This document shows, piece after piece, positions 7,924 to 17,706 of a stretch of 64,000 nucleotides of DNA. The notes beneath the pieces are model-generated. The model did no database searches and was not told where the DNA came from. It saw nothing but the letters and a program-made list of their open reading frames with translations. The first letter of the stretch is position 1. Each line of letters begins with the position of its first letter. The translations under genes and the position numbers were made by a program. The stretch spans positions 1-64,000 of the forward strand of contig NZ_JACVXD010000009.1 in the NCBI RefSeq assembly GCF_014596975.1, in the 5' to 3' direction. The stretch is from Aestuariibaculum marinum. Lineage in GTDB: Bacteria; Bacteroidota; Bacteroidia; Flavobacteriales; Flavobacteriaceae.

Positions 7924-9286
7924 CGGACTATTTAGCGAATTTGATGATGTTTCTACCAAACAGTGGAAACAAAAAATTCAGTTCGAGCTAAATGGCGCGG
8001 ATTACCAAACCCTTGTATGGCATTCTAATGACGATATTTCGGTAAAACCCTTTTACAATGCCGATGATTTAAAAGATCTACCCTGTTCACCAAATACAAA
8101 TGCTACCAAATGGCGTATTTGCAACACTGTTTTTGTTAATGATGCTGAGATCGCTAATACAAAAGCCATCGAATCGATTAATCAGGGTGCAGAGTGCATT
8201 AAGTTTATCATTCCTAAACATGATATTGCTATTGAAACCTTATTAAAAAATATCGATTCGGAAACAACAACATTACACTTTGAATTACATTTTTTAAACC
8301 CAGAATTCACAAAACAACTTTTAAATACGGTTTCAAATAACCAACATTATATCCATACTGATATTATTGGCAAACTTGCCAAAACCGGGAATTGGTTTAA
8401 CAATATGAATTCAGACATCGAGAATTTTAAGTCTGTAGTTAACCAAACAAACACATTTAGTATTAATACTGGGCTTTACCAGAATGCAGGAGCAAATATG
8501 GTTCAGCAATTGGCTTATGCTTTGGCCCATGCCAACGAATACCTAAATATATTGCATAACGAATGCTCCTCTGAATCCAAACAACACACTAAAGTTCTCT
8601 TTAACGTTTCGGTAGCTAGTAATTACTTTTTCGAAATTGCCAAACTTAGGGCGCTAAGATTACTCTGGCGAACATTGGCTTATGAATATCACGTCAATCC
8701 AGACTGTCACATTTTAGCAACACCTTCAAAACGCAACAAAACCGTTTACGATTACAACACCAATATTATACGTTCTACTACCGAAAGTATGAGTGCGATT
8801 CTTGGCGGCGCAAACACCATTTGTAATTTACCATATGATGTTGTTTACTATAAAACCAATGATTTTAGCGAACGTATTGCCCGAAATCAACTCCTTATTT
8901 TAAAACACGAAAGTTATTTCGATAAAGTTAACAATCCGGCAGATGGTGCTTACTACATTGAATCTTTAACTAAACAGTTGGCCGAAAAAGCCCTTATTCT
9001 TTTTAAAGACATTGAAACTAATGGCGGCTTTTTAAAACAATTAAAAGCAGGCACTATTCAGCGAAAAATAAAGGAAAGCGCTCAAAAAGAGCAAGAACAA
9101 TTCGACAAAAAAGAAGAGGTTTTAGTAGGAGCTAACAGTTACCAAAACCCAGATGATAAGATGAAACCTGAAATAGAATTGTACCCGTTCGTAAAAACAC
9201 ATTTCCGAAAAACATTAATTGAACCGATTATAGAAAAACGATTATCTGAAACTATAGAACAACAACGCTTAAACAATGAAAATTAA
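7916..9286 (+). CDS. mutA: Methylmalonyl-CoA mutase small subunit, lacking the B12-like domain
   Basis: 456 residues. The whole length corresponds to the mutase TIM-barrel domain: LVWHSNDDISVKPFY near the start, SINTGLYQNAGANMVQQLAYALAHANEYL, LRALRLLWRTLAYEY, and NIIRSTTESMSAILGGANTI. It forms a heterodimer with MutB, which holds the active site, and converts succinyl-CoA and (R)-methylmalonyl-CoA. Typical small subunits are roughly 620 residues with a degenerate cobalamin-like C-terminal domain; here the protein stops right after the barrel. The catalytic partner lies downstream, separated only by a small lipoprotein gene. Family call is secure; the domain loss is seen in the sequence and may be normal in this clade. 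Confidence 0.9.
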   Translation: MTNGLFSEFDDVSTKQWKQKIQFELNGADYQTLVWHSNDDISVKPFYNADDLKDLPCSPNTNATKWRICNTVFVNDAEIANTKAIESINQGAECIKFIIPKHDIAIETLLKNIDSETTTLHFELHFLNPEFTKQLLNTVSNNQHYIHTDIIGKLAKTGNWFNNMNSDIENFKSVVNQTNTFSINTGLYQNAGANMVQQLAYALAHANEYLNILHNECSSESKQHTKVLFNVSVASNYFFEIAKLRALRLLWRTLAYEYHVNPDCHILATPSKRNKTVYDYNTNIIRSTTESMSAILGGANTICNLPYDVVYYKTNDFSERIARNQLLILKHESYFDKVNNPADGAYYIESLTKQLAEKALILFKDIETNGGFLKQLKAGTIQRKIKESAQKEQEQFDKKEEVLVGANSYQNPDDKMKPEIELYPFVKTHFRKTLIEPIIEKRLSETIEQQRLNNEN

Positions 9287-9287
9287 T

Positions 9288-9878
9288 ATGAAATCAAATG
9301 TTATCCTTTTTGCATTTTTATTAGTCATCACTTTTTTTAGCTGTAAAAACGGCTCAACTTTTACAGATTATAAGTATGCTGAGAATCCTGAAACTATAAA
9401 TTGTCAAGGTTTAGATTCTAAGCTATATAAAGAAGCTTTATATGCCTTTGAAGCCGACATTGTTGCTTTTTACGGGAAAGACAAACCAAATACAACCCTA
9501 ACACAGGCATATTATCAATTTTTGAGAGACACTAACGCAAAGCGCGTTAAGTATATAGAAATTGCTTCAGAACATAGCTTAAAGATTTTTGAGGCTTTAA
9601 AAAATGAAACCGATTTATGGGATGCTGAAAACCCAAATAGCCATTTAAACTACAATGGATCTTTAATGAACTGCGTAACCACCAATATTCATGATGAAAG
9701 TTTAAAAACAACATTAAACGCGTTGATCTCAACAAACAGCATGAGCCCGAAATTATTTGGTGCGCCCTTAATGTCTGGTTATCGAGGTATTTTATCAGAT
9801 AAATATCTGGCAACTTATGTAGCTTTCGATTTGTTTTATGCGCACCTTTTCAATTTAAACAAGACACCTCAGGCCTAA
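9288..9878 (+). CDS. Uncharacterised lipoprotein encoded between mutA and mutB
   Basis: About 196 residues if the ATG at 9288 is used; an earlier ATG at 9276 would add four residues and overlap mutA. The 9288 start gives a compact lipoprotein signal, MKSNVILFAFLLVITFFSC. The mature protein is helical, with Cys pairs (NCQG and MNCV), and ends near NLNKTPQA. I recognise no domain. It sits 1 base after mutA and 3 bases before mutB, so it is made with the mutase although it is exported. No role in cobalamin or propionate metabolism can be read from the sequence. Confidence 0.75.
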   Translation: MKSNVILFAFLLVITFFSCKNGSTFTDYKYAENPETINCQGLDSKLYKEALYAFEADIVAFYGKDKPNTTLTQAYYQFLRDTNAKRVKYIEIASEHSLKIFEALKNETDLWDAENPNSHLNYNGSLMNCVTTNIHDESLKTTLNALISTNSMSPKLFGAPLMSGYRGILSDKYLATYVAFDLFYAHLFNLNKTPQA

Positions 9879-9881
9879 TTC

Positions 9882-12002
9882 ATGTCTAGAAAAAATCTTC
9901 AACATATCAGTATTAAATCAGAACACCAAAGGCTGAAATCGGAACCCCAAACGTTTGAGACAGCAGAGGGTATTTCTGTAAAATCAATCTATTCTGAATA
10001 TGACATTGAAGATTTAGATCACCTTAATTTTGCTGCAGGCATTACCCCTAACCTACGTGGCCCCTACACCACCATGTATGTTAGAAAGCCGTGGACCATC
10101 AGACAATATGCTGGATTTTCAACAGCCGAAGACAGTAATGCGTTTTACAAACGCAATTTAGCTGCCGGACAAAAAGGACTATCTGTTGCCTTCGATTTAG
10201 CCACACATCGTGGCTACGATTCCGATCACGATCGTGTGGTTGGCGACATAGGTAAAGCTGGAGTTGCGATAGATTCTGTAGAAGACATGAAACGCTTATT
10301 CGATGAGATTCCTCTCGATAAAATGAGTGTTTCCATGACCATGAACGGCGCCGTGCTGCCTATAATGGCATTTTATATTGTCGCAGCTGAAGAACAGGGG
10401 GTTCATCAAAATAAACTTTCCGGAACCATTCAAAATGACATCCTAAAAGAGTTTATGGTACGTAACACTTACATTTACCCACCAAAACCCTCAATGAAAA
10501 TTATTTCAGATATTTTTGAATATACTAGTAAGCACATGCCCAAATTCAATAGCATTAGTATTTCTGGGTATCATATTCAGGAGGCTGGAGGGACCGCAGA
10601 TATCGAACTGGCTTACACTCTTGCTGATGGATTAGAATACATAAAAACAGGTTTAGCAGCCGGCTTAAATATCGATGATTTTGCTCCTCGCTTATCTTTT
10701 TTTTGGGGTATTGGCATGAATCATTTTATGGAAATTGCAAAAATGCGAGCAGCCAGAATGCTTTGGGCCAAACTGATAAAACAATTCAACCCTAAAAATG
10801 AAAAGTCACTTAATTTAAGAACGCACTGCCAGACCAGTGGCTGGAGTTTAACCGAACAAAACCCGTTTAATAATATTGCACGAACTACTATTGAGGCGAC
10901 CGCCGCTGTTTTTGGAGGCACACAAAGTTTACACACCAATGCTTTAGATGAAGCCATTGCATTACCTACCGATTTTACAGCTCGTATTGCACGTAATACG
11001 CAACTCTTCCTTCAGAAAGAAACCAAAATCACAAAAACGGTTGATCCTTGGGCTGGGAGTTATTACGTTGAAAAACTTACGAACGATATCGCCGAAAAAG
11101 CCTGGAAATTAATACAGGAAATTGAAGATTTAGGAGGCATGACCAAAGCCCTTGAAGTCGGTATTCCAAAAATTAGAATTGAAGAAGCTGCAGCACGAAA
11201 ACAAGCGCGAATAGATTCCAATCAGGATATTATTGTTGGTGTTAACAAATACAAACTAAAAGAAGAAGCTCCAATTACCACGCTTGAAGTAGATAACCAA
11301 ACGGTTAGAAACGCTCAAATTGAACGTTTAAAGAAAATTAAAGAGAGTAGAAACACAGAAAAAGTAAATATAACCCTGTCAAATTTAAGTGAGTGTGCGC
11401 GAACAGGACAAGGAAATTTATTAGTTTTAGCTATTGAAGCCGCTCGCGAGCGTGCTACTTTAGGTGAAATTAGTATGGCTTTGGAATCTGTTTTTGGAAG
11501 ACATAAAGCACAGATTAAATCATTTTCAGGCGTGTATAGTAAAGAAATTAAAAACGATGATACCTTTAAAAAAGCAAGAGAGCTTGCCGATGTTTTCGCA
11601 AAACAGGACGGCAGACGCCCTCGTATTATGATTGCAAAAATGGGACAGGATGGTCACGACCGCGGCGCTAAAGTTGTAGCTACAGCTTATGCCGATTTAG
11701 GCTTCGATGTAGATGTTGCGCCTTTGTTTCAAACACCACAAGAAGTAGCAAAGCAAGCCGTTGAAAATGATGTACATATCCTGGGGGTTTCATCATTAGC
11801 TGCCGGACACAAAACTTTAGTCCCTCAGGTTATTGAAGAACTAAAACAATATAGCCGTGAGGATATTATGGTTATTGTGGGGGGTGTTATTCCAAAACAA
11901 GATTATCAATTTTTATTCGATACCGGTGTAGTAGCTGTTTTTGGCCCCGGGACAAAAATTAGCGAAGCTGCCATAAAAATTTTAGAGATTTTAATCGACT
12001 AA
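9882..12002 (+). CDS. mutB: Methylmalonyl-CoA mutase large (catalytic) subunit
   Basis: 706 residues, full length. The TIM-barrel domain (about 40-540) carries [25 protein letters not shown] sequence, [27 protein letters not shown] and [16 protein letters not shown]. The C-terminal cobalamin domain (about 570-700) has [10 protein letters not shown] with the axial His of the DxHxxG motif, then [12 protein letters not shown] and VGGVIP. It catalyses the adenosylcobalamin-dependent interconversion of succinyl-CoA and methylmalonyl-CoA, linking propionate and branched-chain degradation to the TCA cycle. It ends the udk to mutB operon. The MeaB-type chaperone is not in the window. Confidence 0.97.
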   Translation: MSRKNLQHISIKSEHQRLKSEPQTFETAEGISVKSIYSEYDIEDLDHLNFAAGITPNLRGPYTTMYVRKPWTIRQYAGFSTAEDSNAFYKRNLAAGQKGLSVAFDLATHRGYDSDHDRVVGDIGKAGVAIDSVEDMKRLFDEIPLDKMSVSMTMNGAVLPIMAFYIVAAEEQGVHQNKLSGTIQNDILKEFMVRNTYIYPPKPSMKIISDIFEYTSKHMPKFNSISISGYHIQEAGGTADIELAYTLADGLEYIKTGLAAGLNIDDFAPRLSFFWGIGMNHFMEIAKMRAARMLWAKLIKQFNPKNEKSLNLRTHCQTSGWSLTEQNPFNNIARTTIEATAAVFGGTQSLHTNALDEAIALPTDFTARIARNTQLFLQKETKITKTVDPWAGSYYVEKLTNDIAEKAWKLIQEIEDLGGMTKALEVGIPKIRIEEAAARKQARIDSNQDIIVGVNKYKLKEEAPITTLEVDNQTVRNAQIERLKKIKESRNTEKVNITLSNLSECARTGQGNLLVLAIEAARERATLGEISMALESVFGRHKAQIKSFSGVYSKEIKNDDTFKKARELADVFAKQDGRRPRIMIAKMGQDGHDRGAKVVATAYADLGFDVDVAPLFQTPQEVAKQAVENDVHILGVSSLAAGHKTLVPQVIEELKQYSREDIMVIVGGVIPKQDYQFLFDTGVVAVFGPGTKISEAAIKILEILID

Positions 12003-12121
12003 CGGTTACTTTTAGTAACAAATTTCACCCGAAAATATTATTAAAAGCCCCTGTTAACAAATTCCGTTTTTATTCCTAAATAATAGTTGTATTTTTACCC
12101 CTAATAAAACCAAATCAATTA

Positions 12122-12886
12122 ATGGGTAAAATAATTGCAATTGCTAACCAAAAAGGAGGTGTTGGTAAGACAACAACATCTATCAACTTAGCGGCTTCTC
12201 TTGGAGTTTTAGAAAAAAAAGTATTACTTATTGATGCTGATCCTCAGGCAAATGCAACTTCTGGAATTGGAATGGATGTGGAAAGCGTAGAAGTGGGAAC
12301 CTACCAACTTTTAGAACATTCGCATGCACCTAAAGAAGCCATCGTTAAAACTGACACGCCTAATCTGGACATAATTCCCGCGCACATCGACCTTGTTGCT
12401 ATCGAAATAGAGCTTGTTGATAAAGACCAGCGCGAATACATGTTAAAAAAAGCTTTGGTTGATATTAAGGATGATTATGATTACATCATTATTGACTGCG
12501 CTCCATCATTAGGTTTACTAACCCTGAATGCGTTAACTGCGGCCGACGCTGTGATTATTCCAATACAGTGTGAATATTTCGCTTTAGAAGGTTTAGGAAA
12601 GTTATTGAATACCATTAAAAGTGTTCAAAAAATTCACAACAAAGAATTAGACATCGAAGGTTTATTACTAACCATGTACGATTCACGTTTAAGACTGTCT
12701 AATCAAGTAGTTGAGGAAGTTCAGAAGCACTTTAATGATATGGTTTTTCAAACCATTATTCAGCGTAACGTACGCTTGAGTGAAGCCCCAAGTTACGGCG
12801 AAAGCATAATTAATTACGATGCGGCTAGTAAAGGCGCAACAAATTACTTAAGTTTAGCTAAAGAAATTATTAATAAAAATGCATAA
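12122..12886 (+). CDS. parA: Chromosome partitioning ATPase ParA (Soj)
   Basis: 254 residues. The deviant Walker A box KGGVGKTT is at about 10-17, Walker A' DADPQANAT near 40, and Walker B IIIDCAPSLGLLT near 120. This is the chromosomal Soj type, without an N-terminal DNA-binding domain. ATP-dependent DNA binding by ParA positions ParB-parS complexes and so segregates origins. parB starts 2 bases after its stop. A possible -7 element TATTTTTA lies at 12090-12097. No parS-like palindrome was seen near the pair. Confidence 0.95.
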   Translation: MGKIIAIANQKGGVGKTTTSINLAASLGVLEKKVLLIDADPQANATSGIGMDVESVEVGTYQLLEHSHAPKEAIVKTDTPNLDIIPAHIDLVAIEIELVDKDQREYMLKKALVDIKDDYDYIIIDCAPSLGLLTLNALTAADAVIIPIQCEYFALEGLGKLLNTIKSVQKIHNKELDIEGLLLTMYDSRLRLSNQVVEEVQKHFNDMVFQTIIQRNVRLSEAPSYGESIINYDAASKGATNYLSLAKEIINKNA

Positions 12887-12888
12887 AT

Positions 12889-13797
12889 ATGGCTAAGGCA
12901 ACAAAAAAACAAGCTTTAGGAAGAGGATTATCGGCACTCTTAAAAGACCCTGAAAACGATATTCAATCGGTACAGGATAAAGATGCTGATAAAGTGATAG
13001 GAAATATTGTTGAATTAGACATCGATTTTATAGAGGTTAACCCTTTTCAACCACGTACCAACTTTAGTGAAGAATCGCTACGTGAATTAGCATCTTCGGT
13101 AAAAGAATTAGGTATTATTCAACCTATTACGGTTAGAAAATTAGGGTTTAACCAATACCAACTGGTTTCTGGTGAGCGTCGTTACAGAGCGTCGAAACTC
13201 ATTGGCTTAGAAACCATCCCGGCATACATAAGAATTGCCAACGATCAGGAATCTTTAGAAATGGCTCTTGTTGAAAATATTCAACGTCAGGATTTAGACC
13301 CTATTGAAATTGCTCTATCATACCAACGTTTAATTGACGAAATTAACTTAACTCAAGAACAAATGAGTGAGCGCGTTGGAAAAAAACGTTCAACCATTGC
13401 AAACTACCTCCGTCTTTTAAAATTAGATCCGATTATTCAAACAGGGATGCGTGACGGATTTATCTCTATGGGTCACGGTCGTGCTTTAATCACTATTGAA
13501 GATACAAGCGCCCAGTTGGATATCTACGAAAAAATACTATCTAATCAGCTTTCGGTTAGAAATACCGAGGAATTGGTTAGAAATTACGGAGAAACCAAAA
13601 CGGTGCAACCGACTCCAAAAAAACAAACCGAAACTGTACCTACCTTCATAAAAGATGGCATTGGCGCTTTTTCTGAATACTTTGGTCATAAAATTGACGT
13701 TAAAGTATCTAAAAACGGTAAAGGAAAAATTACCATTCCGTTTCATTCAGAAGAAGATTTCAATCGTATAACAAAATTAGTAAAGGGTGCCAAATAA
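12889..13797 (+). CDS. parB: Chromosome partitioning protein ParB
   Basis: 302 residues. The opening KKQALGRGLSALL is the ParB signature that stimulates ParA ATPase. The CTPase/ParB-N domain (about 35-125) contains NPFQPR and SGERRYRASKL, followed by the helix-turn-helix domain (about 140-215, LTQEQMSERVGKKRSTIANYLRLL) and a C-terminal dimerisation segment. ParB binds parS and slides on DNA as a CTP-dependent clamp. It overlaps the following DUF5683 gene by 11 bases. Its presence with parA, recF and gyrB in one window would be compatible with an origin-proximal position. Confidence 0.95.
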   Translation: MAKATKKQALGRGLSALLKDPENDIQSVQDKDADKVIGNIVELDIDFIEVNPFQPRTNFSEESLRELASSVKELGIIQPITVRKLGFNQYQLVSGERRYRASKLIGLETIPAYIRIANDQESLEMALVENIQRQDLDPIEIALSYQRLIDEINLTQEQMSERVGKKRSTIANYLRLLKLDPIIQTGMRDGFISMGHGRALITIEDTSAQLDIYEKILSNQLSVRNTEELVRNYGETKTVQPTPKKQTETVPTFIKDGIGAFSEYFGHKIDVKVSKNGKGKITIPFHSEEDFNRITKLVKGAK

Positions 13798-14401
13798 ACT
13801 TTTTATAACAAGCGCATTAGCGTTTTTGTTTAGTTTGTGTGTATCAGCGCAGGAAAAAGACAACAAAAAACCCGAGCTTCCAAAAGAAGTGGTTGTTGAT
13901 ACGCTTGTGCAATTGCCTCAAGAATTCAATCCTCTATCCCCTGCAAAAGCTGCTTTTTATTCAGCTGTTCTGCCGGGTTTAGGACAAGCCTACAACAAAA
14001 GGTACTGGAAAATTCCTTTAGTCTATATTGGTCTAGGTACCGGCGTGTATTTTTATATTAACAATAACAAAGAATACAACCGTTATCGGGATGCTTATAA
14101 AAGCCGATTGGCCGGATTAGAAAATGATGAATTTTATTTTGATTCTGAAGGCAACAAACTAGATACACCTCGCGTAACCACAGAAGGTTTAGAACGCGGA
14201 CAAAAATTCTATAGAAAAAACAAAGAAATTTCACTTTTAGTGACACTGGGCATTTATGCCCTTAATATTATCGATGCTAATGTTGATGCGCATTTAATGC
14301 AATATAACATTGATGAAAACTTATCATTAGCACCACATTACAGATTTAACGAGATGGATGCAACAAGTAATCTCGGCCTAACATTTAATTTTAAATTTTG
14401 A
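13787..14401 (+). CDS. DUF5683 domain membrane protein
   Basis: 204 residues from a GTG at 13787, inside the 3' end of parB. The N-terminus is a signal peptide (about 1-21, ending VSAQE). The conserved region PLSPAKAAFYSAVLPGLGQAYNKRYWK, here named by its first and last residues P51 and K77, is typical of DUF5683, with a glycine-rich hydrophobic segment (VYIGLGTGVYFYI) and a later one (LLVTLGIYALNIIDANVDAHL). The family follows ParB in many Flavobacteriia but has no assigned function. The 11-base overlap with parB suggests translational coupling. Confidence 0.85.
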   Translation: MPNKLFITSALAFLFSLCVSAQEKDNKKPELPKEVVVDTLVQLPQEFNPLSPAKAAFYSAVLPGLGQAYNKRYWKIPLVYIGLGTGVYFYINNNKEYNRYRDAYKSRLAGLENDEFYFDSEGNKLDTPRVTTEGLERGQKFYRKNKEISLLVTLGIYALNIIDANVDAHLMQYNIDENLSLAPHYRFNEMDATSNLGLTFNFKF

Positions 14402-14403
14402 TT

Positions 14404-15108
14404 ATGAAAATAGCTTTACTTGGTTACGGAAAAATGGGGAAAACCATTGAGCAAATTGCTATTAAACGCGGACATGAAATTGTTTTAAAAGTAGACAAGA
14501 ATGATGATGCTTACGATATTACTCAAGCTGATGTTGCGATAGACTTTAGTATCCCAACAGTGGCTTTTAACAATATTACAAACTGTTTAAACAACGGAGT
14601 TCCTGTAATTTCTGGAACTACGGGATGGTTACAGGATTACGATAAAGCAGTGGAGTTATGTAAAGAAAAAGAAGGAGGATTTATCTATGCTTCAAACTTC
14701 AGCTTAGGTGTTAACATCTTTTTTGAGCTAAACAAAACCTTAGCTAAAATGATGAATACCCTTAAGCAGTATAATGTAACAATGGAAGAAATTCACCACA
14801 CGCAAAAATTAGACGCGCCAAGTGGTACTGCTATTACGTTAGCTGAAGGTATTATTGAGAATCACAGCGGTTACGATAACTGGAAACTAGATGAAGCTGC
14901 TGAAAAAAGCCTTCCAATCGTTGCTAAACGTATTGAAGATGTTCCAGGTACACATACTGTTAATTATGAAAGTGAAGTCGACACGATTACTATCGAACAC
15001 ACCGCCCACAACCGTCAAGGATTTGCCTTAGGAGCCGTAATTGCTGCCGAGTGGATTATTGGTAAAAAAGGCGTTTTCAATATGAATGATGTGTTAAATA
15101 TTGGTTAA
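14404..15108 (+). CDS. dapB: 4-hydroxy-tetrahydrodipicolinate reductase
   Basis: 234 residues from ATG 14404; a TTG two codons earlier overlaps the previous stop and is unlikely to be used. The Rossmann motif GYGKMGK is at about 7-13, followed by SGTTGW, the catalytic region EEIHHTQKLDAPSGTA and a closing GAVIAAEWIIGKKG. It reduces the dipicolinate precursor with NAD(P)H in lysine and meso-diaminopimelate synthesis, in the cytoplasm. It lies in the run parA-parB-DUF5683-dapB-lepB. Confidence 0.96.
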   Translation: MKIALLGYGKMGKTIEQIAIKRGHEIVLKVDKNDDAYDITQADVAIDFSIPTVAFNNITNCLNNGVPVISGTTGWLQDYDKAVELCKEKEGGFIYASNFSLGVNIFFELNKTLAKMMNTLKQYNVTMEEIHHTQKLDAPSGTAITLAEGIIENHSGYDNWKLDEAAEKSLPIVAKRIEDVPGTHTVNYESEVDTITIEHTAHNRQGFALGAVIAAEWIIGKKGVFNMNDVLNIG

Positions 15109-15175
15109 TACCAGCATTTAACGTAACAATAGATGTAAGTTTAAACACTAACGACGTAAACAAAACAACATAGGT

Positions 15176-16756
15176 ATGACATTAATGCAATGGTTTATTT
15201 TCATCTTGATTATTCAGGTGATTCACGGTTTAGGAACTTGGAAACTTTATATTAAAGCAGGACGACAAGCCTGGGAAGCTTTTATTCCGGTTTATAACGC
15301 CGTGACTTTAATGAAAATTATAAACCGCCCTTGGTGGTGGACCATCTTATTATTTTTACCTATTGTTAACTTGATTATGTTTCCGGTAATCTGGGTGGAA
15401 ACTGCCAGAAGTTTTGGAAAGAATTCTACAACAGATACCATTTTAGCCGTCGTTACTTTAGGGCTTTATAACTACTACCTTAACTACGCTACCGAAGTTG
15501 AATACATAGAAGACCGAAGCTTAAAACCTAGAACCGATGTTGGAGATTGGGTAAGCTCTATTCTGTTTGCCATTGTGGCTGCCACTATTGTTCATACCTA
15601 TTTTATTCAGCCATTTACTATTCCATCATCATCTTTAGAAAAGTCATTACTGGTTGGTGACTTCTTATTTGTGAGTAAGTTTCATTATGGAGCGCGTATC
15701 CCTATGACAACCGTTGCAGCGCCAATGGTGCATGATACAATCCCAGGGCTTAAAAAGAAGTCATATTTATTTGATGACCATTACGAGGATAGAAAAACCT
15801 CGTGGGAAAACAAACTACAATTACCGTATTTGCGTATTCCTGGTTTCGAGGATATTGAACGAAATGATATTGTGGTATTCAACCAACCAGCAGATACCCT
15901 GCTGGACATGAACGACTTTCATCCCGACAGAAACTATTACAAACCTATTGATAAGAAAACCAATTTAGTAAAACGTTGTGTAGGAGTTGCTGGCGATACC
16001 TTAGAAATTCGTGATGGCTATGTGTTTATTAATGGTGTGCAAAACCAATTACCAGACCGTGCGCATTTACAGTTTAGTTATTTGGTACAACCTAAAAGCA
16101 CACAATTTAATCCTGTGGTATTAAAACAACGCTACGATATTACCGATGGTTTTTATATAATAAATAAACAAAATACTTATTATTTTTCTGCAATTTCGGA
16201 TGAAGCTTTAGCTAAATTTAAAAATGACCCGAATGTTATTAGTATTACACCTGTAAAAAACCAAAAAGGCGAACGGGATGCTTCTATATTTCCTCACGAC
16301 CCGAATTACAACTGGAATGTCGATAATTTTGGTCCTGTAGTAATTCCTGAAAAAGGGAAAAGCATTGTTTTAAATATTGAAAATTTACCGCTTTACAAGC
16401 GAGCCATTAGCGAATACGAAGGTAATGACGTTAGGGTTAAAGGCAATCAGATTTTAATTAATGGTGAAGCTGCGACTTCGTATACCTTTAAACAAAACTA
16501 TTATTGGATGATGGGTGATAACCGTCACAACTCAATCGATTCACGTTTCTGGGGCTTTGTGCCTTTCGATCACGTGGTTGGTAAGCCTGTATTTATCTGG
16601 ATGAGCTGGGATGGAAAATCACCACGTTGGGACCGTTTCTTTACTACTGTTAGTGGTGAAGGTAAAGCGACGTCGTTCTTAATACCATTCCTGATTTTAT
16701 TAGTTGCTTACTATATTTTCAGTAAATGGAGAGCGCGTAAAAAGGCAAATGCTTAA
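15176..16756 (+). CDS. lepB: Signal peptidase I with an N-terminal DUF5684-like membrane region
   Basis: 526 residues, much longer than the 250-320 usual in other phyla. About 1-110 holds several membrane helices (WFIFILIIQVIHGLG, WTILLFLPIVNLIMFPVIW) resembling DUF5684. The peptidase follows: a membrane helix near 127-143, box B as IPSSSLEKSLLVGD with nucleophile Ser153, the general-base Lys266 in LVKRCVGVAGD, and GDNRHNSIDSRFWGFV. Box B has Leu after the Ser where Met is usual and Lys where Pro is usual. A long insert lies between the Lys box and the GDN box, and a last membrane helix is near the C-terminus. It removes signal peptides at the inner membrane. Confidence 0.92.
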   Translation: MTLMQWFIFILIIQVIHGLGTWKLYIKAGRQAWEAFIPVYNAVTLMKIINRPWWWTILLFLPIVNLIMFPVIWVETARSFGKNSTTDTILAVVTLGLYNYYLNYATEVEYIEDRSLKPRTDVGDWVSSILFAIVAATIVHTYFIQPFTIPSSSLEKSLLVGDFLFVSKFHYGARIPMTTVAAPMVHDTIPGLKKKSYLFDDHYEDRKTSWENKLQLPYLRIPGFEDIERNDIVVFNQPADTLLDMNDFHPDRNYYKPIDKKTNLVKRCVGVAGDTLEIRDGYVFINGVQNQLPDRAHLQFSYLVQPKSTQFNPVVLKQRYDITDGFYIINKQNTYYFSAISDEALAKFKNDPNVISITPVKNQKGERDASIFPHDPNYNWNVDNFGPVVIPEKGKSIVLNIENLPLYKRAISEYEGNDVRVKGNQILINGEAATSYTFKQNYYWMMGDNRHNSIDSRFWGFVPFDHVVGKPVFIWMSWDGKSPRWDRFFTTVSGEGKATSFLIPFLILLVAYYIFSKWRARKKANA

Positions 16757-16771
16757 TCAGGATTTTATTTC

Positions 16772-17398
16772 ATGAACATTATCATTCACCCAACCTATTT
16801 CCCAAGTATCGCTCATTTTGTAGCGATTGCTAATGCCGGACGGGTAACATTTGAAGTTGATGATAATTTCTTAAAGCAAACCTATCGCAATCGGGCTTAT
16901 ATTTACGGTGCTAACGGAAAACAAACCTTAAATATTCCTGTAATTCACACGCAGAAAAACAGACAAAAATATAAGGATGTAAAGATTTTCAATGAAGACA
17001 ACTGGCAGAGTAACCATTGGAAATCTTTAATATCGGCTTACAGAACCTCTCCTTTTTTTGAGTTTTACGAAGACGAACTTAAACCTCTTTTCGAAACACC
17101 GGTGGAAAATATTTTAGATTTCAACCTAAAATGTTTCGAAGTGATTTGCGATTGTTTACAATTGTACATAGACCCTTTAAAAACAGGAGCTTTTCAAAAA
17201 GACGTGGATAATAACACCACAGATTATCGCTATTTAGTTCACGCAAAAAAAGAACAAGAACAACCGTTTGAACCATACACACAGGTATTTGATGATAAAC
17301 ATGGATTTATACCAAACCTGAGTATTTTAGACTTACTCTTTAACGAAGGTCCGAATGCCTTAACCTATTTAGAAAATCAAACATTAGCACCACAATAA
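16772..17398 (+). CDS. WbqC-like family protein
   Basis: 208 residues. The start IIHPTYFPSIAHFVAIANA matches the WbqC family opening, followed by YRNRAYIYGANGKQTLNIPVI, a region with NEDNWQSNHWKSLISAYRTSPFFEFY, and a C-terminal LSILDLLFNEGP. WbqC-like proteins occur in polysaccharide and glycolipid clusters but no reaction is established. It starts 15 bases after lepB and its last base overlaps the A of the next start codon. Cytoplasmic, with no signal or membrane segment. Confidence 0.85.
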   Translation: MNIIIHPTYFPSIAHFVAIANAGRVTFEVDDNFLKQTYRNRAYIYGANGKQTLNIPVIHTQKNRQKYKDVKIFNEDNWQSNHWKSLISAYRTSPFFEFYEDELKPLFETPVENILDFNLKCFEVICDCLQLYIDPLKTGAFQKDVDNNTTDYRYLVHAKKEQEQPFEPYTQVFDDKHGFIPNLSILDLLFNEGPNALTYLENQTLAPQ

Positions 17399-17706
17399 TG
17401 CTTCAATTCATTGCACATTACGGTTGCCATGTGCTTTTACCTCTTGCCGTAGCTTTAATTTGGTATAAACCACAATGGATGATGGCTTATTTCATCATGC
17501 TGGCTGGTTTTTTAATTGATATTGATCACATATTAGCAACACCTGTATTTAGCCCAGGCCGATGCAGTATCAATTTTCATCCACTACACAGTTATTATGC
17601 TATTACAGTATATGTGTTATTATTAATACCAAAGAAAACGCGATTAATCGGCTTAGGATTAGTTATCCATATTATTGCCGATCTGGTAGATTGTTCCTTT
17701 ATGTAA
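17398..17706 (+). CDS. DUF6122 family small membrane protein
   Basis: 102 residues, with helices at about 10-23, 30-42 and 68-80 and a last one near 85-98. The conserved polar residues H6, H11, D41/D43/H44 (IDIDHIL), H60 and H64 (FHPLHSYYAI) and the C-terminal IADLVDC are those of DUF6122, and would suit a metal site within the membrane, though that is speculation. It overlaps WbqC by one base and ends immediately before the convergent EEP gene, with no terminator between them. Confidence 0.8.
   Translation: MLQFIAHYGCHVLLPLAVALIWYKPQWMMAYFIMLAGFLIDIDHILATPVFSPGRCSINFHPLHSYYAITVYVLLLIPKKTRLIGLGLVIHIIADLVDCSFM

Noticed and set aside
12001..12020. GTTAC/GTAAC hairpin after mutB as a terminator
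   Set aside because: The stem is only 5 bp and no T run follows on the plus strand.
12000..14000. parS site next to parAB
   Set aside because: No match to the TGTTTCACGTGAAACA-type palindrome could be found by eye here or elsewhere in the window.
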